Source of the DNA: Cornus controversa
Taxonomy: Eukaryota > Streptophyta > Magnoliopsida > Cornales > Cornaceae
DNA length: 64,000 nucleotides
Assembly (NCBI GenBank): GCA_026545225.1
Contig: CM048845.1
Coordinates: 95,668,533-95,732,532, forward strand
Direction: 5' to 3'
In this document: piece by piece, positions 26,401-41,100 of the stretch
Layout of the letters: each line of letters begins with the position of its first letter
Numbering within the stretch: the stretch's first letter is position 1
Translations under genes and position numbers: made by a program
Notes under the pieces: model-generated
What the model saw: only the letters and a program-made list of their open reading frames with translations
Databases searched by the model: none
Told to the model about the DNA's origin: nothing

Positions 26401-29400
26401 AGATGAGCACATTTACATAGAACTATAAACAAAGAAAAGAGGGAAAAGAAGGGGAGAAGTAATGCCAAAAACCAAGTTCATTGTATGTTGAACACATGGA
26501 AGATGCAAATAGCTAAGTTATCAACACAATAGCACAACATGGAGTAAGGAGTGATGTATCACAAAGTATATGCTAGGCACATAGGTCAAAAAGAAAGGAC
26601 AAAAGAAAAATATTTATATCCAATGAAAGCACAGGTGCAGCTGCTGCATAAACACATCACCAGCACAAATATTATAAAGACAGGATACCTGTGAGCTGCT
26701 GACAACTTAACAACCAATCAGATCACAGAAGGCGAAAGACCACAAAATGAAATTGCACCAAAAAATGACCCTTTATTCAATTATTTATTTGGTTTAGGAC
26801 TGACTTCATGTCATGCATTACCAATAACCACAGTTTTAACATAGGTGGTTGTGCAATCCATGTTCCTATGTTTCCTCTTACAAAATTCACATATACAAAA
26901 TTTGAACTTGGAGTGCTATATCAACATGCAGTTTTTATACCAAATCAACTTGATACTTGATATGCATAACATGTATGGGGGGAGTCGGGGGGACTTATTA
27001 TCCACCCATAGATGTGGCAAAACATGGTTCCTATATAAGAGGTATTGAATGGCATACAAACTTCAGATTATCGTTGCCATGGATGTGTTTGTATGCAGAA
27101 TTCATGCATGATCAGGAAGAACTTTAAGCCCGTTTAGGAGGTGGCTAGTTCCTCTTATGAATATCAAGAGAAGGATTATTTTTCCCACAAACAAATTTTG
27201 ATGAGGAAAATTAGCGATGCAGTTGGCTTGTTCCTCTAAATTCCTGTTATGTGATCTTTGTCTAGATAGTCCACGCAATAAGTCCATTGACCATCCTCAG
27301 CATGGAGCATTAATGTAATTTTGGCCAGTAACACATAATTTCAGAGAATGATGTTAGGCACACTAAAACCTTTTCCAAGAAGAGATTCTCACCTCAATTT
27401 GCCGCTGCTGCTCCTTGCATCCATGAGCAACGGCTTCATGTACTGTGTCACTAAAATCATGCAGAAGATCAATTTTGAATAATGAATAACATTTTTGTCC
27501 TTTAAAAATGAACAATATCAAAAGGCCAATTTAAAGGCTAAATGGATTGACCATGCATCTTTACCTTGAATGGAGTTTCTGAAGGAGAGCAGAAAGGTCC
27601 CGAGGTTGCTGGTTTAGAACATGTAGGGGCCAATTTTCTGGTCCAACTATAGGCAGAGAAACACCATTTCCCTGTCCAGGACTTCTGTCAATTAACTCTT
27701 TGTAACTTTTAAACTGATCCATCCCACCTGGTTGCAAACGGGCTAATTCTAAATCCACCTGAACGTCAAGCCATGACTTGGCCATTGCCCAGCATGCCGA
27801 CTGCAAAAATACTTGGTGGCCGTTAGATTAAAGAAAAATTGTAAAAGTTAGAAAGAGCTGCACAAGAAAATGAGGAAAAACAAAGTTTAGTACAACTAAG
27901 ACTGCAAATAGATATTTGCAATCAAAGCAGCTAAGAGCTCCAATATTTGACTAAACAAGGTATTTAAAGTATGGATAAAAAGCACAAGGTCGAACTCTAT
28001 AATTAGGCACTTCTAATTTACAAAACTTGTTATGTGTTGTCTCAATGCGAAATGAGATGCAAATGCTTCTGATAGGTGGAAGGGGAACTAGATCGTGGTA
28101 TACACGTGGCACTCCCTCCTTCTGTTTGGTTGGGTGGAAGAGAAGGAAAGAGATGACATTATCATTTTTCAACTATACATGTAAATTATAAATGAGGATA
28201 ATAACATCATTTAATTTTTATCTAACAAATGTCCATGCTTCTCTCCCCTCTTCCTCCCAATTTTGAATGGAAGCAAAATGGTGGGCCTAGGGGGTTGCAC
28301 CATTCATTCTCCTATCCTTCCCCTCTTCCTCTCCCCTCGACCAAACAATGGAAGCTTGCTTTATCCCTCCTCTCTTCCTGCCCTACACATTCCTTCCTAC
28401 CACATGAAGGCGTTTTCTATACATTGTCTGCTAGTACAAGGTTTCACCAAGCAAAGCCCATACCAGAATGAGGTCTTTAAAGTTACACAGGCATTTGCAC
28501 AATTTAAAATTACTAGATCAGCCATCTTCAGGTATATGTTAATTTACTTTCTGTAATTTTCTATTATTTTTGTACAACTGAATAATCAGATACACATTGG
28601 CATTTCTTCCCATTCTTCTTCCCTGTGCAAATTATCAATCTCCACCATCCAGAGAAAAATTCGAGATTCAGATTTTGATTTAGCAAAGAAATATTTGCTT
28701 ATGCTGACAGAGAAAAATCCTCTGATGTGGTGCCAACCTGGGAAGATTTTGCTTTTCCCAGAAAAGCATTGTCATTGACAGTATTACTTTGAAATTCCAA
28801 GATAGCTTTTTATATGCCTAGTTGAGCTGGATGAGATAGCTTTTTATATGCCTAGTTGAGCTGGATGAGATATTAACAATAAATTATCTTGTATATAGAA
28901 GATTGACATTACCCAATACATGTGCTATGTGCATAGATAGCCCTTTACTTCATTGTCCATTGTTGTCTTATATTTGAACATTTCAGTTTGCTGAAACAAG
29001 GATACCACAGCTGGTAACAATTCCAGTTGGAGATATTTAAGAGAAGTTTCAGAGATTAAACATTTGTTAAAAGATCTCGAAATGAGAGAACTTTTCCACA
29101 ATACAACAGTACTATGGGCTAGAAACATTCATTGGATCCTAGCCCCTACACTAAACCCAGCAGATTGTAGCTATCACCTACCTCCTCAAGCTATAACACT
29201 TTCACTTCACTGACCAATATTATTTTCCAAAAGAAAAATAATTATAGTAGTTCTAAATAATGACACCACGAGTAATTTCGCTGGAAACTGTTAATGATTA
29301 ATGCAAAGAGTCCCACAAATACAGGAATTTCAATGTTAAGAGGCACCAAAAGCTTCTGGGACTTCCAATTTACAAGTGACGATAGGTCTAGGCAAGCAGT

Positions 29401-32400
29401 CTAGTGTTTTCACAAAAAAGTTAAAGGTCTGCTTGGTTCAGTTCTATAAGAATGGTAATCTGTTTTTAGTGAATAGAAAAACAGAAAACAGTTTGAAATT
29501 TTTGTTTGTTTGACAATTTTGTGAAAAACTATTCTCTCAAAACAGAGTTAGAAAAAGACCCAATTTCACAGAATACTCTCTTTTTAGTTCTCCCAAAACT
29601 GTTTCCCATTTTTAGAGTTCATGAAAACTGTTATAGGAGAAATGAACCAAACAATCTCTAAGAAAATTTATCATACCAAAATTACATATAAAAACTGATT
29701 AAAAGCACATCAAGTAGAAACCGATAAAAAGATATTCTCAACTATTTGCATCATTTAGGGTAAAGAATACCTCCCAGTCTGTACATATCGGAAGAATGCG
29801 CTTTAAGTTACCACATTGGGCTGCATAGACTGCGGTTTCATATTTCCCTTCATCTTGCTCCGCAATTCTCTTCAATATAAAGAAATTAGCAGAAAAGCTC
29901 CATTAGTTTAAAGAAATTAAACCACCCATGTACACTGATCACCCATTCATCAAGTGGAAAACCTGCACCACTTAATGTTATAAGCTAAAAATGTCAAGTA
30001 TGTCTATACGGCATTCATTTCCTCGTATAAACTCATTATATTTGCCATAACATTCTGAACATGAAAAAATAATTTCAGGAATGTTGATGAAGAGAAAAAT
30101 CGGATATATTAAATACAAAAAAGAAAGGGAATACAATAGGAATATATATAGATATGGAAAATGTACGAAGCTCATTGTAACCAGACAACAAAAATTATCA
30201 ATAAAATCCTTTTGCCCCTACCTCTGATGCACAATAGGAAGCCCATTTCCAAAGTCTCCATTGGTGACCAACGCCAGTTTCTAGTTCAATGGCTTGCAAA
30301 GTTCTATTCTTTCCATTTTTCACCAGGGCTTCAATTGATGGAACTCGGTCCAAACCTCCAAATGGAGAAAGAGTTGCAGCTCTCCATGGCTGTCCAAATT
30401 AAAATTAATATCAGGAAAGGAGAGAAAGTCGACAACCTCACTATTCTTAAAATCTGCATACCTGTCCAGCAGACCGGCAAAGGTCGCATGCCTCCTCCAG
30501 TCTCCCAGCCCTTAATAGAGTCCAGACATCTTCCAGAAGAGATTCATCTTGTTTCTGTTGGTAAAGCAGTTATCATGGGTTAACTGCTACTAACAATAAC
30601 GATAACAATAATTTACTTCTTTAGATATTCCAAATCTACAATTTCAGGAAAACTGCATCAGCTACACTTAATTGATGCGTAAAATACACAATGGCATAGA
30701 GGTTTCTCAATGTTTTTTTTCCTTTTTTTAAACCTTTCAAAAGGAAACAAATTTTACTAAAACATACAACACATGGGTATGTGTATGTTGTGTACATGTC
30801 AAACATGTCATACTGGACATGCAAATAGCAAACATGAATGAGAAATAAAGAGGAAATTTCTAAAAAAATAAATTATATGAATGTTTAGTTGTGTTCTTGA
30901 GTTTGATGATTAACAAAACTCGATGCTTATATGTATACCCACATCAGTACAGGTACCCGAGATAATGCAACTTGGCTCACTATTACCCAACCTCAATATC
31001 CAAGAAAAAGAAACATGTTTGGTGGCCAACACACACCAAATTTGCTTAATTAAGTTAAACATGATGCCAGAAACCCCTACCCTTCTTCTTTGCCTAACCC
31101 ATAGCAACCAACAGATCCCCATCCACCAAAGAGATGGATCACTCGCAAAAATCTCTATGACCTTTAGGCAAACCTGAGATCTCCACACTAATAGCAATTT
31201 CTTGAGCAGCCAGCTTCAAATGGTATCAAATAGCTTGTCCACCATGCATGATAAATAGACATTCTGGAAGAAAGTGCAGACCCCAAGTAGTTGGGAAAAG
31301 GCTTTGTTTGTTGTTGTTGTTGTTGTTTGCAGCACAAGGATATTAGTATCCATTTGAAAACAGATCTGCACTTCAATCACAGAAAAAATAGCTTCATGTT
31401 GATATATTTTGCCACTTCCAGAAATGCACTGCAAGCACCTCAAGTTAAGCAAAATTCTCCAGCATAAAGCTCCATTCTTCCTTCTGAAAAATGTAAGCAT
31501 TTCAAGCTCAAGAGGAAACAGGACCCGACATCCGGAGAAGGCTTACGAATGCTACAAATCATGATGATCCGCAGCCTTAACTAGCTATAGACATACTTCT
31601 TTTCCAATTAACTTTCTAACTGGAATAATAGCCTCCACTGAGTACTAGGTTAAATGAATTTAAATGACATCCTTTGGTTTGAAAACAAGACTTTACAGTA
31701 TCTAACTATTGAGGCTAAAAAAGGGGAAAGCAGAAACAATTAAGTGGATCTCTAGTAGTAAAATCTCAAGCACTAAGGCTCGTGCTTTTTCTAATAAATG
31801 AAGTGAAGGGGTGAAGCTCAAGAGAAAATCCACGATCCTACATTTTCTGACTCCATCTTTTCTATGATCCTACAACTCAAATTAACGCAAGAAAGCCTAG
31901 TCCCAATAAATTGGAAATTCAGCCTGCCTTCACAAATCCAGTTTGCCATTACACCCCATATAGAGCCATGTGTTCTGTTTAATCATCACACCATCTTGTC
32001 CCTTCTTCCAACCTCATCTCATGTTCCAACTTGTCGTCTCCCTTGTAGTACCATCTTCAACTCAAATGGCAAGGAGAAATTATTTGTCCAATGCAAAAAG
32101 TTTACTTTGCAGATCATTGCTGAGCTAAAGAGGTGTAGAATAAGCACATGCCTTTGTCTTACTTCTGGGATTCATTCAGTTTCAGATTCCTTATAAGTTG
32201 AGGCTCTACTACAACAATCCACAGAAAAACTATCCTATTGAAGCTCAAACAACCAAAGCAAAACAGGGAGTCGGAGTTTGTTTAGAAGTAATTATTTGTA
32301 GCATGCACGAATCATGTTCAATATTTCTCTTGAAAAAGAAGCAAGCAACAATATTAAAGAAATTAGTTAATGCGACAAGGGTCCACCGTCCAAGTTAAAC

Positions 32401-35400
32401 TTGACAAACATAATCACACAGATAAATAGATAATAATCACAGGATCAGAACTAATAGTTTGGTTAACTAAGAAGATACTTGCATATAAAGCAGGTTTTCC
32501 ACATAATATAAAGCTCTTGCCAGTCAAACACGTTTGTCTAGGTGAAATTTTGACGCAGATAAAATTTCAAAAGCAATTTCTATGATATTGTTTTCTCTTA
32601 TTCCACATTGAGTTTTCCATACCAAAATATAATCAAAATTGGGTTTACGATTTGTTGAACTCCAACACAACCACAAGCAATTCCATTGAGAGGTAATGAC
32701 AAGAAAGCAACTACTAAAAACTTATATGAGAGTTGTTCGTAAGAAAGTACTTTGTCATCGGGTAACTGCTGAGCATGCTCACGTGTTGGAGCATCAAAAT
32801 CCAAATGGTGAACAGTGTTTGGATTTGGTGCACCTCTCTTTAGAGACCGTTGAGTTTGATTCCAAACTCCAGAGCTGGGAAGATAAGTACCAACATGAGA
32901 GCCTCGCACCTGCACAAACAATCAAATGTTTTGGTAAACAAAACTGTTTTAAGTCTTAATACAAATTCAATGCTTATATTGTGAAGTCCCAAAGAAAGCT
33001 CTTTCTACCAAAAGGGAGGCAATACAGACCAGGATTGGACAACACTAAAAATGTGGTTAGTCAAGGGAAGAACTAAAGAAAATCTACCCAGCATTTTCAA
33101 ATTAATCTTCTTTAGAAAAGACAACGAGCAGGAAAAAGAAAAAGTCAAATTTTTGTTTCATCAGTCATTTGGTTTTTTGTCTAGATCTTTATAATACATC
33201 CCAATGTAGCTCAATGCATACATGTGCTCTCATCTCAAGCTTTCTGATTAATGGCTTCTGACCTAATATCAAACCAATTTTCGAGATTTTTCCTCTTCAA
33301 CTTCTATCTACCTTAGGCTTCTTAAGATAGGCATCAATAAAGCACAACGAGTATCCATCAACCAACAGTGGGGACATTCAATTCTATGTGCTTGGATGAG
33401 TAGGCTGGGTCAAGATTTGACCTCTGACTTTGCCATAAAGTGGTTGTCCTCAAACTCAACTCCCCATTTTGACAAATGTCATCTTTTAACCCATTTTAAG
33501 TGAATTCTTTTGGATGAGTAAAAAATCCATATTATATGCATAACACTTGAGCATGGGTATAAGACATGTGCCCCATGTGTATCATCGAACATGCACCTAG
33601 CAAACACATCCACTATTCAAGTTTATTATAAAATTGTACATAAAACTCTCATTGTGTTCATTTTGTTACAATATCAAGTGAAATGTTCATGTTGAAAACA
33701 TCTTACATAAAAGCACAGTTTCACCCTTTTAAAAAAAAAAAGAATAACAAAAAATACGAATATCTAGCTAATGCAGGAGCATCTACAGGCTCTCCAAGCG
33801 TAATCGGGCCCACTAGCCAACTAGGCTTGGGTTCAGTTATCTTAGGGTCTTAGTTATTTGCTTATTTTCTGTGTCTTATTTGATTTTTATGTTTTATGTT
33901 ATTTGGTAGATGATAGTTGTAGTCCTAGTCTTTTTTTAAATAGTCATGTGACTGTCATGTGAGTTTTTAAGTACTTTGGAGTGTTAGGATTTATTAGTTA
34001 TAGAAGTAATCAAGGGCTAGGATGCTTAGGGCTGCTGTAATCCTAGTATAAATAGTCTATTAAGAGAATTTGTAGGCAGTTTTTATTCCAGAAGATTAAA
34101 TTTAGAGTTTCTCTGAGCCTCTTGCCTCAGAAATCACCTATCTATGTTCCAACTTCGATTTTATTGCTTTGTGTCTCTATTTTCCTGCTTGTTTTTGTTG
34201 GAAATCCCTTTCCTTTGAGGTTATGCACTATTACAGTTGCCGGACAGCAGCTTATTGCTACTGTTTCTGCACCACTAGGCATGTCACTTCGTCATTAGGC
34301 AAAGGCTTTGGCGGATTTGATAAGTTCAGAGCTTAGACACATACTGACATACCACACTTGGCACACACACCCAAGTCTATGCAGCAAAGCTATAAACACA
34401 CAAAGGTTAAACGCCTTTTTTTCCTTATATTTACCCCATCTCTTAATAATAATCATCACAATATAATGAAGTATGCCAAAGCTCTCTCCCCCTAGAAAGC
34501 TCACAACCTCCAACTTTGCTTTTAACCATCCCAGCTCCTAATTTATAAGAGGGTCATCCAAGCCTGATTCTTAGTTGATTAACTTCTTAATATTGCCAGA
34601 CATTAATCTATCAAAAGCATGTCTCTGCTAGAAAAGGATCATATGACATTGTATATTATTTGTCACGTCTTTTACCTCAGTCCTTTCATCATCTTTACCT
34701 ACAAGACCATTTAAGTGTGCCATCCTATATGAATTTTTTTTATACAAGGACTCCATGGACAATTTTATTTTAATCTTCACAAAATTCCAATTTCAGTTAA
34801 CCCTAGTTAGGATGCAAATGTACTAGTTATATTAACCCTCTCTTCATATTATGTTATAAGATCATCTTTTCTCTTAATATCTGCAAAATCATTCGACAAC
34901 TATAGAAACCAAATTTCTATATTGCACTTTCAACTGTACTACTGTTAAAATTCCTTTTTTCCATATAGGCGTTCCTTAAATCCTGTATTTTCCAACTCTA
35001 TAATAGTATGTAATCTCCTACCAATATTACCATATACAAAGTTAGTAAATAAAACAATATCTCCCCAATTTATTTTTTCCCCATATTCATGGTAAAAAAC
35101 CTTGCTTCTCACCACATTCAAGCAGCAATGGGACGTGCCACTTCCAACAGACATGTAGCTAATCTTAACCTTGTAAAGAACTTGACAATAGCAAATGGCT
35201 GAAAACATCCATCCTTGACTGTGATAATTTCAGTACATGGTTGATCACATTAGCAATTACTATAGTTTTGATCTGTAAAATTTCAATCAATGTCAACATA
35301 GCTCAGCCAACTTAAGACTATCTCAAGATGCAAAAAGAAAGACATGAAGTAGAGAGAGAGAGAGAGGTCTTGCGATTTGCCAGTGAAAATTGTTAATAAA

Positions 35401-38076
35401 ATGAGAACAAAGAATAGTGGTCCTCATATAAGATGATAGGCAACAATTCACTTCAGAATTATACCCAGGCAAGGATAAAAACCTAAGAAGCATGAACACT
35501 TCTATGAAGGTGTCGTGTCCGTGTCGGACACCGACACTCCATGGACCATCTTAGACATGTGTCTGACACCTCATGACGGTGCCCACAATTTAGAAATATT
35601 TTTTATTATTTTAGACACTTGGCCGACACATCTTGGACACTCAATTAACACATTCTGGAGACTCGATCAACACATCCTACACTCTTCGTCTTATATAAAA
35701 CAAACACATGACAGTCTTGGAAACAACATTATGGACATCCAACAAAGTGTCCAACCTCTTTTTCTTTAAAAAATTGACATTAAACACATGTCACAATATG
35801 AAATTAACAAAAACATAATTATAATGACAAGATAGAATAGTAATATCATATACAATATAACATTTTCTTTTTGATATTCGAATAGCATAATCTTCTAAAT
35901 TATGTAACTTTCGTATATAAATTATAAATTAATTAAAATTCTATAATTGTCTTAGTCAATTGATATATAAATGAAATTTTATATTATATTAGCAGTGTCA
36001 GTGTCCATATCCTACTTTTTAGAATTTTACGTGTCGCCATATCCATGTCATATCGTATCCGTGTCTCATGTACGGATCCATGCTTAGATAAGAACTAGAC
36101 TGTCATAAGAGAAGAAAATTACAAACATATCACCTTGTTATCCTCAAGCGCTTTGGAAGCTAACCCTTCAAGCCACTGAACAATCCGTAAGCATAATTGT
36201 GCTGTATGATCTTCCGCAACAAATTGGCAAGCCTCCAAATGCGAAGTCATTGGGGACTGTCATAAGGAATTACATGGAACTCAAATATATTTAAATCATC
36301 AAGGAAATACTCCAAATAACATTTGTAACGTTAATAAATAGAAGGTTTTTTATGATAAGAGATCAATCACCAGGATTAGATCTTCAGGGAGTTCTTCATT
36401 TCCTGCAAGATCAAAAGTTGTTTCATATCCCAAATCTTCAGAAGGATACAATTTAAGCAAACCAATACATGCAAGAGCATCCATCTTGTGTAAGCATAGA
36501 AGGATCACAACTTGTTCAACTTAGCATGATAAATAATTTTATGGCAGCAAGGATAAGCCTGGGAAGCAAAACTACTCCACACATCATGGTAGAGCCACTG
36601 AGCCCAATAATGACGCAATTCCCACCATAAAAAGTTTATGTTTTTTCTTTTTCCCAGTACCTTGGATAACCCCAGAACTCACTTTATCCTATCAGTTTGC
36701 AAAAGATTCATTTTTTTAATATGCAGTCTGCCAGAGATCCTTATGACATTGCAAATTAATGACGCAAGTCATTGAGGTCCTTGTAAAATGAAAAAAATAA
36801 TAAAATAAAAGGGACTTAATCCTGCAATTTACCAAGTCAATACAGATTTGATTTCTTTCCTTTTGGATTTGGGGAAGAAAAGACTATACAATGAGAAAAA
36901 TATATATGCTCATAACCAACAGCTATTTTAAAATATAATTTAAACTTGTCTAATTTTCTAATATTCCTTGATTGGCATTTCTGAGATCCCAAAATGTATC
37001 AACATTTTCTCAAAGGTAATTAGACACCATGAGCCTTTAGAAGAGTCAAAAGTCCACAAAAGTGGCCTGAAGACTGAAACGAAGAGTTAAGAGATGAGTA
37101 CAATCTGGAATGTTCACGCATTACATGGATGGACAAGCACATAAAAATTGATTTTCAATGTCTAAAATATTTTAAGATAAGAAATATACTGAGATATTCA
37201 GCAAGGAAGTAGCTGGTGATAAATATAAACTTTTGTTATCATTTTAATATTATTTGAAATGAGAACTTCTTAAATTTATTTTCAAATATCACAATATTAA
37301 TTCCTTCATGCACCAAATACAATAATACGATAACTTGGTACCAAGAAAAGAATGGCCGTTACGAAAGCAATTCACTGTTAGAATATAAATCCCCAAAAAT
37401 CCAATGCACATATATTCAAGAAGTTACAGAAGGTTGTAGCTATGCCCTTAAAGCAATCTTTGTAATACAAAACATTAATTCTAGAATATAATGTTAAAGG
37501 TTAGAGATATATTTCCTTTCCCAAATAGATACCAAAGAAGTGACCAAGAAGCTGCCTCATCAAGTAAGAGCCGAGCCTTCTGCCTCATCAATTTGTCCTC
37601 TAAAATTCTGTGTCTTCCATTGGATCCATACCTACAGAAGTATCGCACAGGAATGGAATCAGATAGCCTATCAGAGATGCAAATGTTTCCTGACTTGAAT
37701 AGGAATCCATTCTGAAACAGGTGCACTTGTGTTAAAAAAATTTACCAAATCCACGAGACTACAACACAAAATAAGGTTGTTCCTTGACTTCTATGACCTC
37801 CCTCCCATCAATCCAATCCCAGTTGACGTTATTGTTTTTTCTTATCAATTAATAGATATCTTTATTTCTATGATTTAGATGTCTTGTATTTCTCAAAAAA
37901 GTGATTTGATTGATGGGATTTGATATGATACTTATGAGACCGATTAGATTTGGGCCATCCTGAACCAGAGACCTCGATTGTGATATAAATTATCACACCG
38001 ACAATCAAACCAAATGGGAGAAAATCAATAGAATATGTATTTGGGATCCTCAGAATAATCAAAAAATAGAAGTGAT

Positions 38077-38107
<31 letters not shown>

Positions 38108-41100
38108 GAGAGAGAGAGAGCTTTTGAGAATGACCTAGTTTGCCTTAGAGGTTAATCCCCGTGTAACTATATGAAATTAGTCCAGCTAGAATATTAGAGC
38201 ATCTGCCATGCATTGAAGAAATTTAGCCCACACATTTTTTTTTTTTTGATAAGTAAATTTAGCCCACACATGGATCAATTTCACAGTATCAACTGTAACA
38301 AACACTACCATGTAACACTAAAAACTAGCTAAATACTAATATAGTATTCACAAAACATATGATACTACAAAGGTGCTTGTGTTTATATAACAAGACACCC
38401 TTCCACCAAGATAGAGATACTCTCAAGAATGAGGCACACCTAATTGACTCTGAAACATTACGGCAAGATCTCTCGAAATGTAATATCAAATCTGGGAAAA
38501 GCATCAGATCTGCAATATATAAAATGCCAACTGTTAGTACACAATTTGAATAGTTAAAACTGTTTTTTTACCAAGCTTTGTGCATGAAGGAACTCTACAA
38601 AACTTGAACGGAGAAAAGGGAACTGTGAGAAACTATGTGAAAATTCTAAACATACTAATTAATAAGCTTAATAAGTCCACAAAGTAATTGACTATATTGG
38701 TTCCCCTTAAAGGCTTAAACCCCAAAGAAGGTGGCCAAAACACATACAGCCTGATGAATTTTTAAACCTTCATTCATACCAAGCTATGTGCAGGAGGAAA
38801 CCTTTTAAAACCCAAAGAGAGAGGAAATTTATGAGAAAGAGTATAATAATTACAAATTAATAAATTTGATTAGTTACATGGTGCAATTGATTGTTTTTGT
38901 GCCCCCTAAAGATGACAATGAGACACAAGGCTTTGCAGGGAAGAGAAGCTTCTTCTTTACCTTGGAAAAGCATTTGGCGAGTCAAGATACCTTTCAAGGT
39001 TGATAGCTTGCTTAGTCAGTGGCTGTGGGGAGAATATGACCTTTGATAAGTAGTGAGGACCGATCAAAGGCTTCTCAAGTAGAAAGCATGTGCACAAAAA
39101 CAGAAGAGGTGGTTAATCATCTATCATATACTTACATTGAAGTGTGGCCAAAGACTTAAGCTGCCTCAATTTTCCCCTCTAAGTATTTGTTGCCTGATGC
39201 CTAGATCTGTTGTTAAAGCTGTGATACTAAAAAGGAGATCCGACAGGATTGGAAGGCAGAACCTTTATGATTTTTGTGGAACATCCAAAAAGAGATGATA
39301 GACAGACCTTTATAGGAGTGGAGTCGCCATGAAATACGTTGAAACATTTATTTTTTTCAGTTTGTTATTTTTTGGGTCCTAGGAGGGCTTACTTTTTCAT
39401 CAAGTTCACTTGTCGGTTTTCTTTCAGGGTGGTGTTAACTTTTGGACAGAGCCTAGATTTTGTATGACCCAGATACTTCCACATGTACGTATGTTTTGTT
39501 CCCTTTAGGCAGCCTCATATAAAAATTTTACTTATCTAAATATAAATAAATATAAACTAAACAGAAAGTTCTATTTTTTTTTCAAAATCCTTATGATAAA
39601 ACTCAAATTCATGGAACTATTGACTGCAGCAATTAATTAAATTTCCAAATATCATACGCATTAAAATTATTAAATATTGGTTTTGATACTAGCAGGAGAA
39701 CTTGAATTTTCTCAAACTTATTTTGATGAGATACCATTCCATGAATCTTTACTAATGACTCTATTACTTAATTTCCATTAGTCATTTTTAAGAGATAAAA
39801 CTTCTGCAATAATAATAATAATAATAATAATAAGAAGAAGAAGAAGAAGAACTCCTGAAATCATAATTCAAGGAGCTTTACTGAAGTCAAATAATTTCAA
39901 ATACACATAATCTGTTTATCAGAAGTCAATTTTTCAGGGCTGGTAACTGAACTGTATAACCATCTACTGAACTTATAACAGTTCCCACATATTTTAATAG
40001 TATAACCGGGTGATGAAATAAGAACATGATGAAGTATTACTTCACTTATTCATTGTCATGCAACACTCATTGGATCATTACCACAACTTCAATATAGATA
40101 TAGGACCACCAGAAAATTAAAGAAAGCTGAACTGGGATGAAAATTCATTAAACAAAAACTCATAGTGACATGTCACTGTAAGTAAAAAAATCACATTGCT
40201 CTGAGAGCATTAAAAGATGAATGCATTGATGCCATGCCACTACTTGATGTAGATCAGTCCACAGCATCAGGAATGGAAGTATAATACAACAAATTTCACT
40301 GAGCTCCTAAATCAATAAAACATGTTCTGATTCAAATAAAGAGCACTCCAATTATCTCACAGTCCACACCACAAGGATTATTGTTGACAGACAGGATCAA
40401 TACTACCCCAAGAATGACATAGCTTAGAAAGGGGATGAATGCAACTTAAAACACATTCTCAAAACATTGTCGCAATATAAACACAGCAGCACAAAACAAT
40501 TTCATATACAAGAAAGTGCAAAATTTAAAGGTTTCAATCAAAACCAATTCTACTTCAAGCACCTTTAAGAGCAGAATCAAGAAGAGATGCAAACAAAGTA
40601 AAGGTTGTATCTCCACCATCCACCAATGCATCATCCTCATGCTTAAACGCTTTTAGTGCATAGCTTCCAGCTCGACGAATTGAATCATCCATCACATCCG
40701 CCTCAGATATTCCACGTCTATCTATGGATGATCTCCTTTTGGTGGCAGATTGTGTCTTTGCCGGTGTTCTTTCTGAGTGATAAGCGTCAAAGATCTCAAC
40801 CTCTTGTTTAATATCTTCAAGGAAAAGCGCAGCATTGTTCCGTATTTGAATACTCTGTCCGTCAAACAATAGCCTGGCTTCATTGAACTTTGAACCTGAA
40901 GTTTCTTGATGCGTTGATTTGCTTGAAGCTGAGTGTCTTTTCCTGCACAAGTTACATATGCTCAGTATGCACAATGGACATACACTAAAAGAATGAAATC
41001 AATCTGAGCACATCGCTAATATTACAAACAAAAATAATAGATAAATAGAACAGAAAATAAAACATTTCAAACTACAATGACCCATGAGAGAGGGAAGAGA

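Noticed and set aside
30161..30583. 140-codon open frame on the plus strand
   Set aside because: It lies antisense over NUP107 exons 8 and 9, whose minus-strand reading is conserved; a shadow frame.
32696..32959. 87-codon plus-strand frame with Cys and His residues
   Set aside because: Antisense to NUP107 exon 7 ([13 protein letters not shown]), which explains its apparent conservation.
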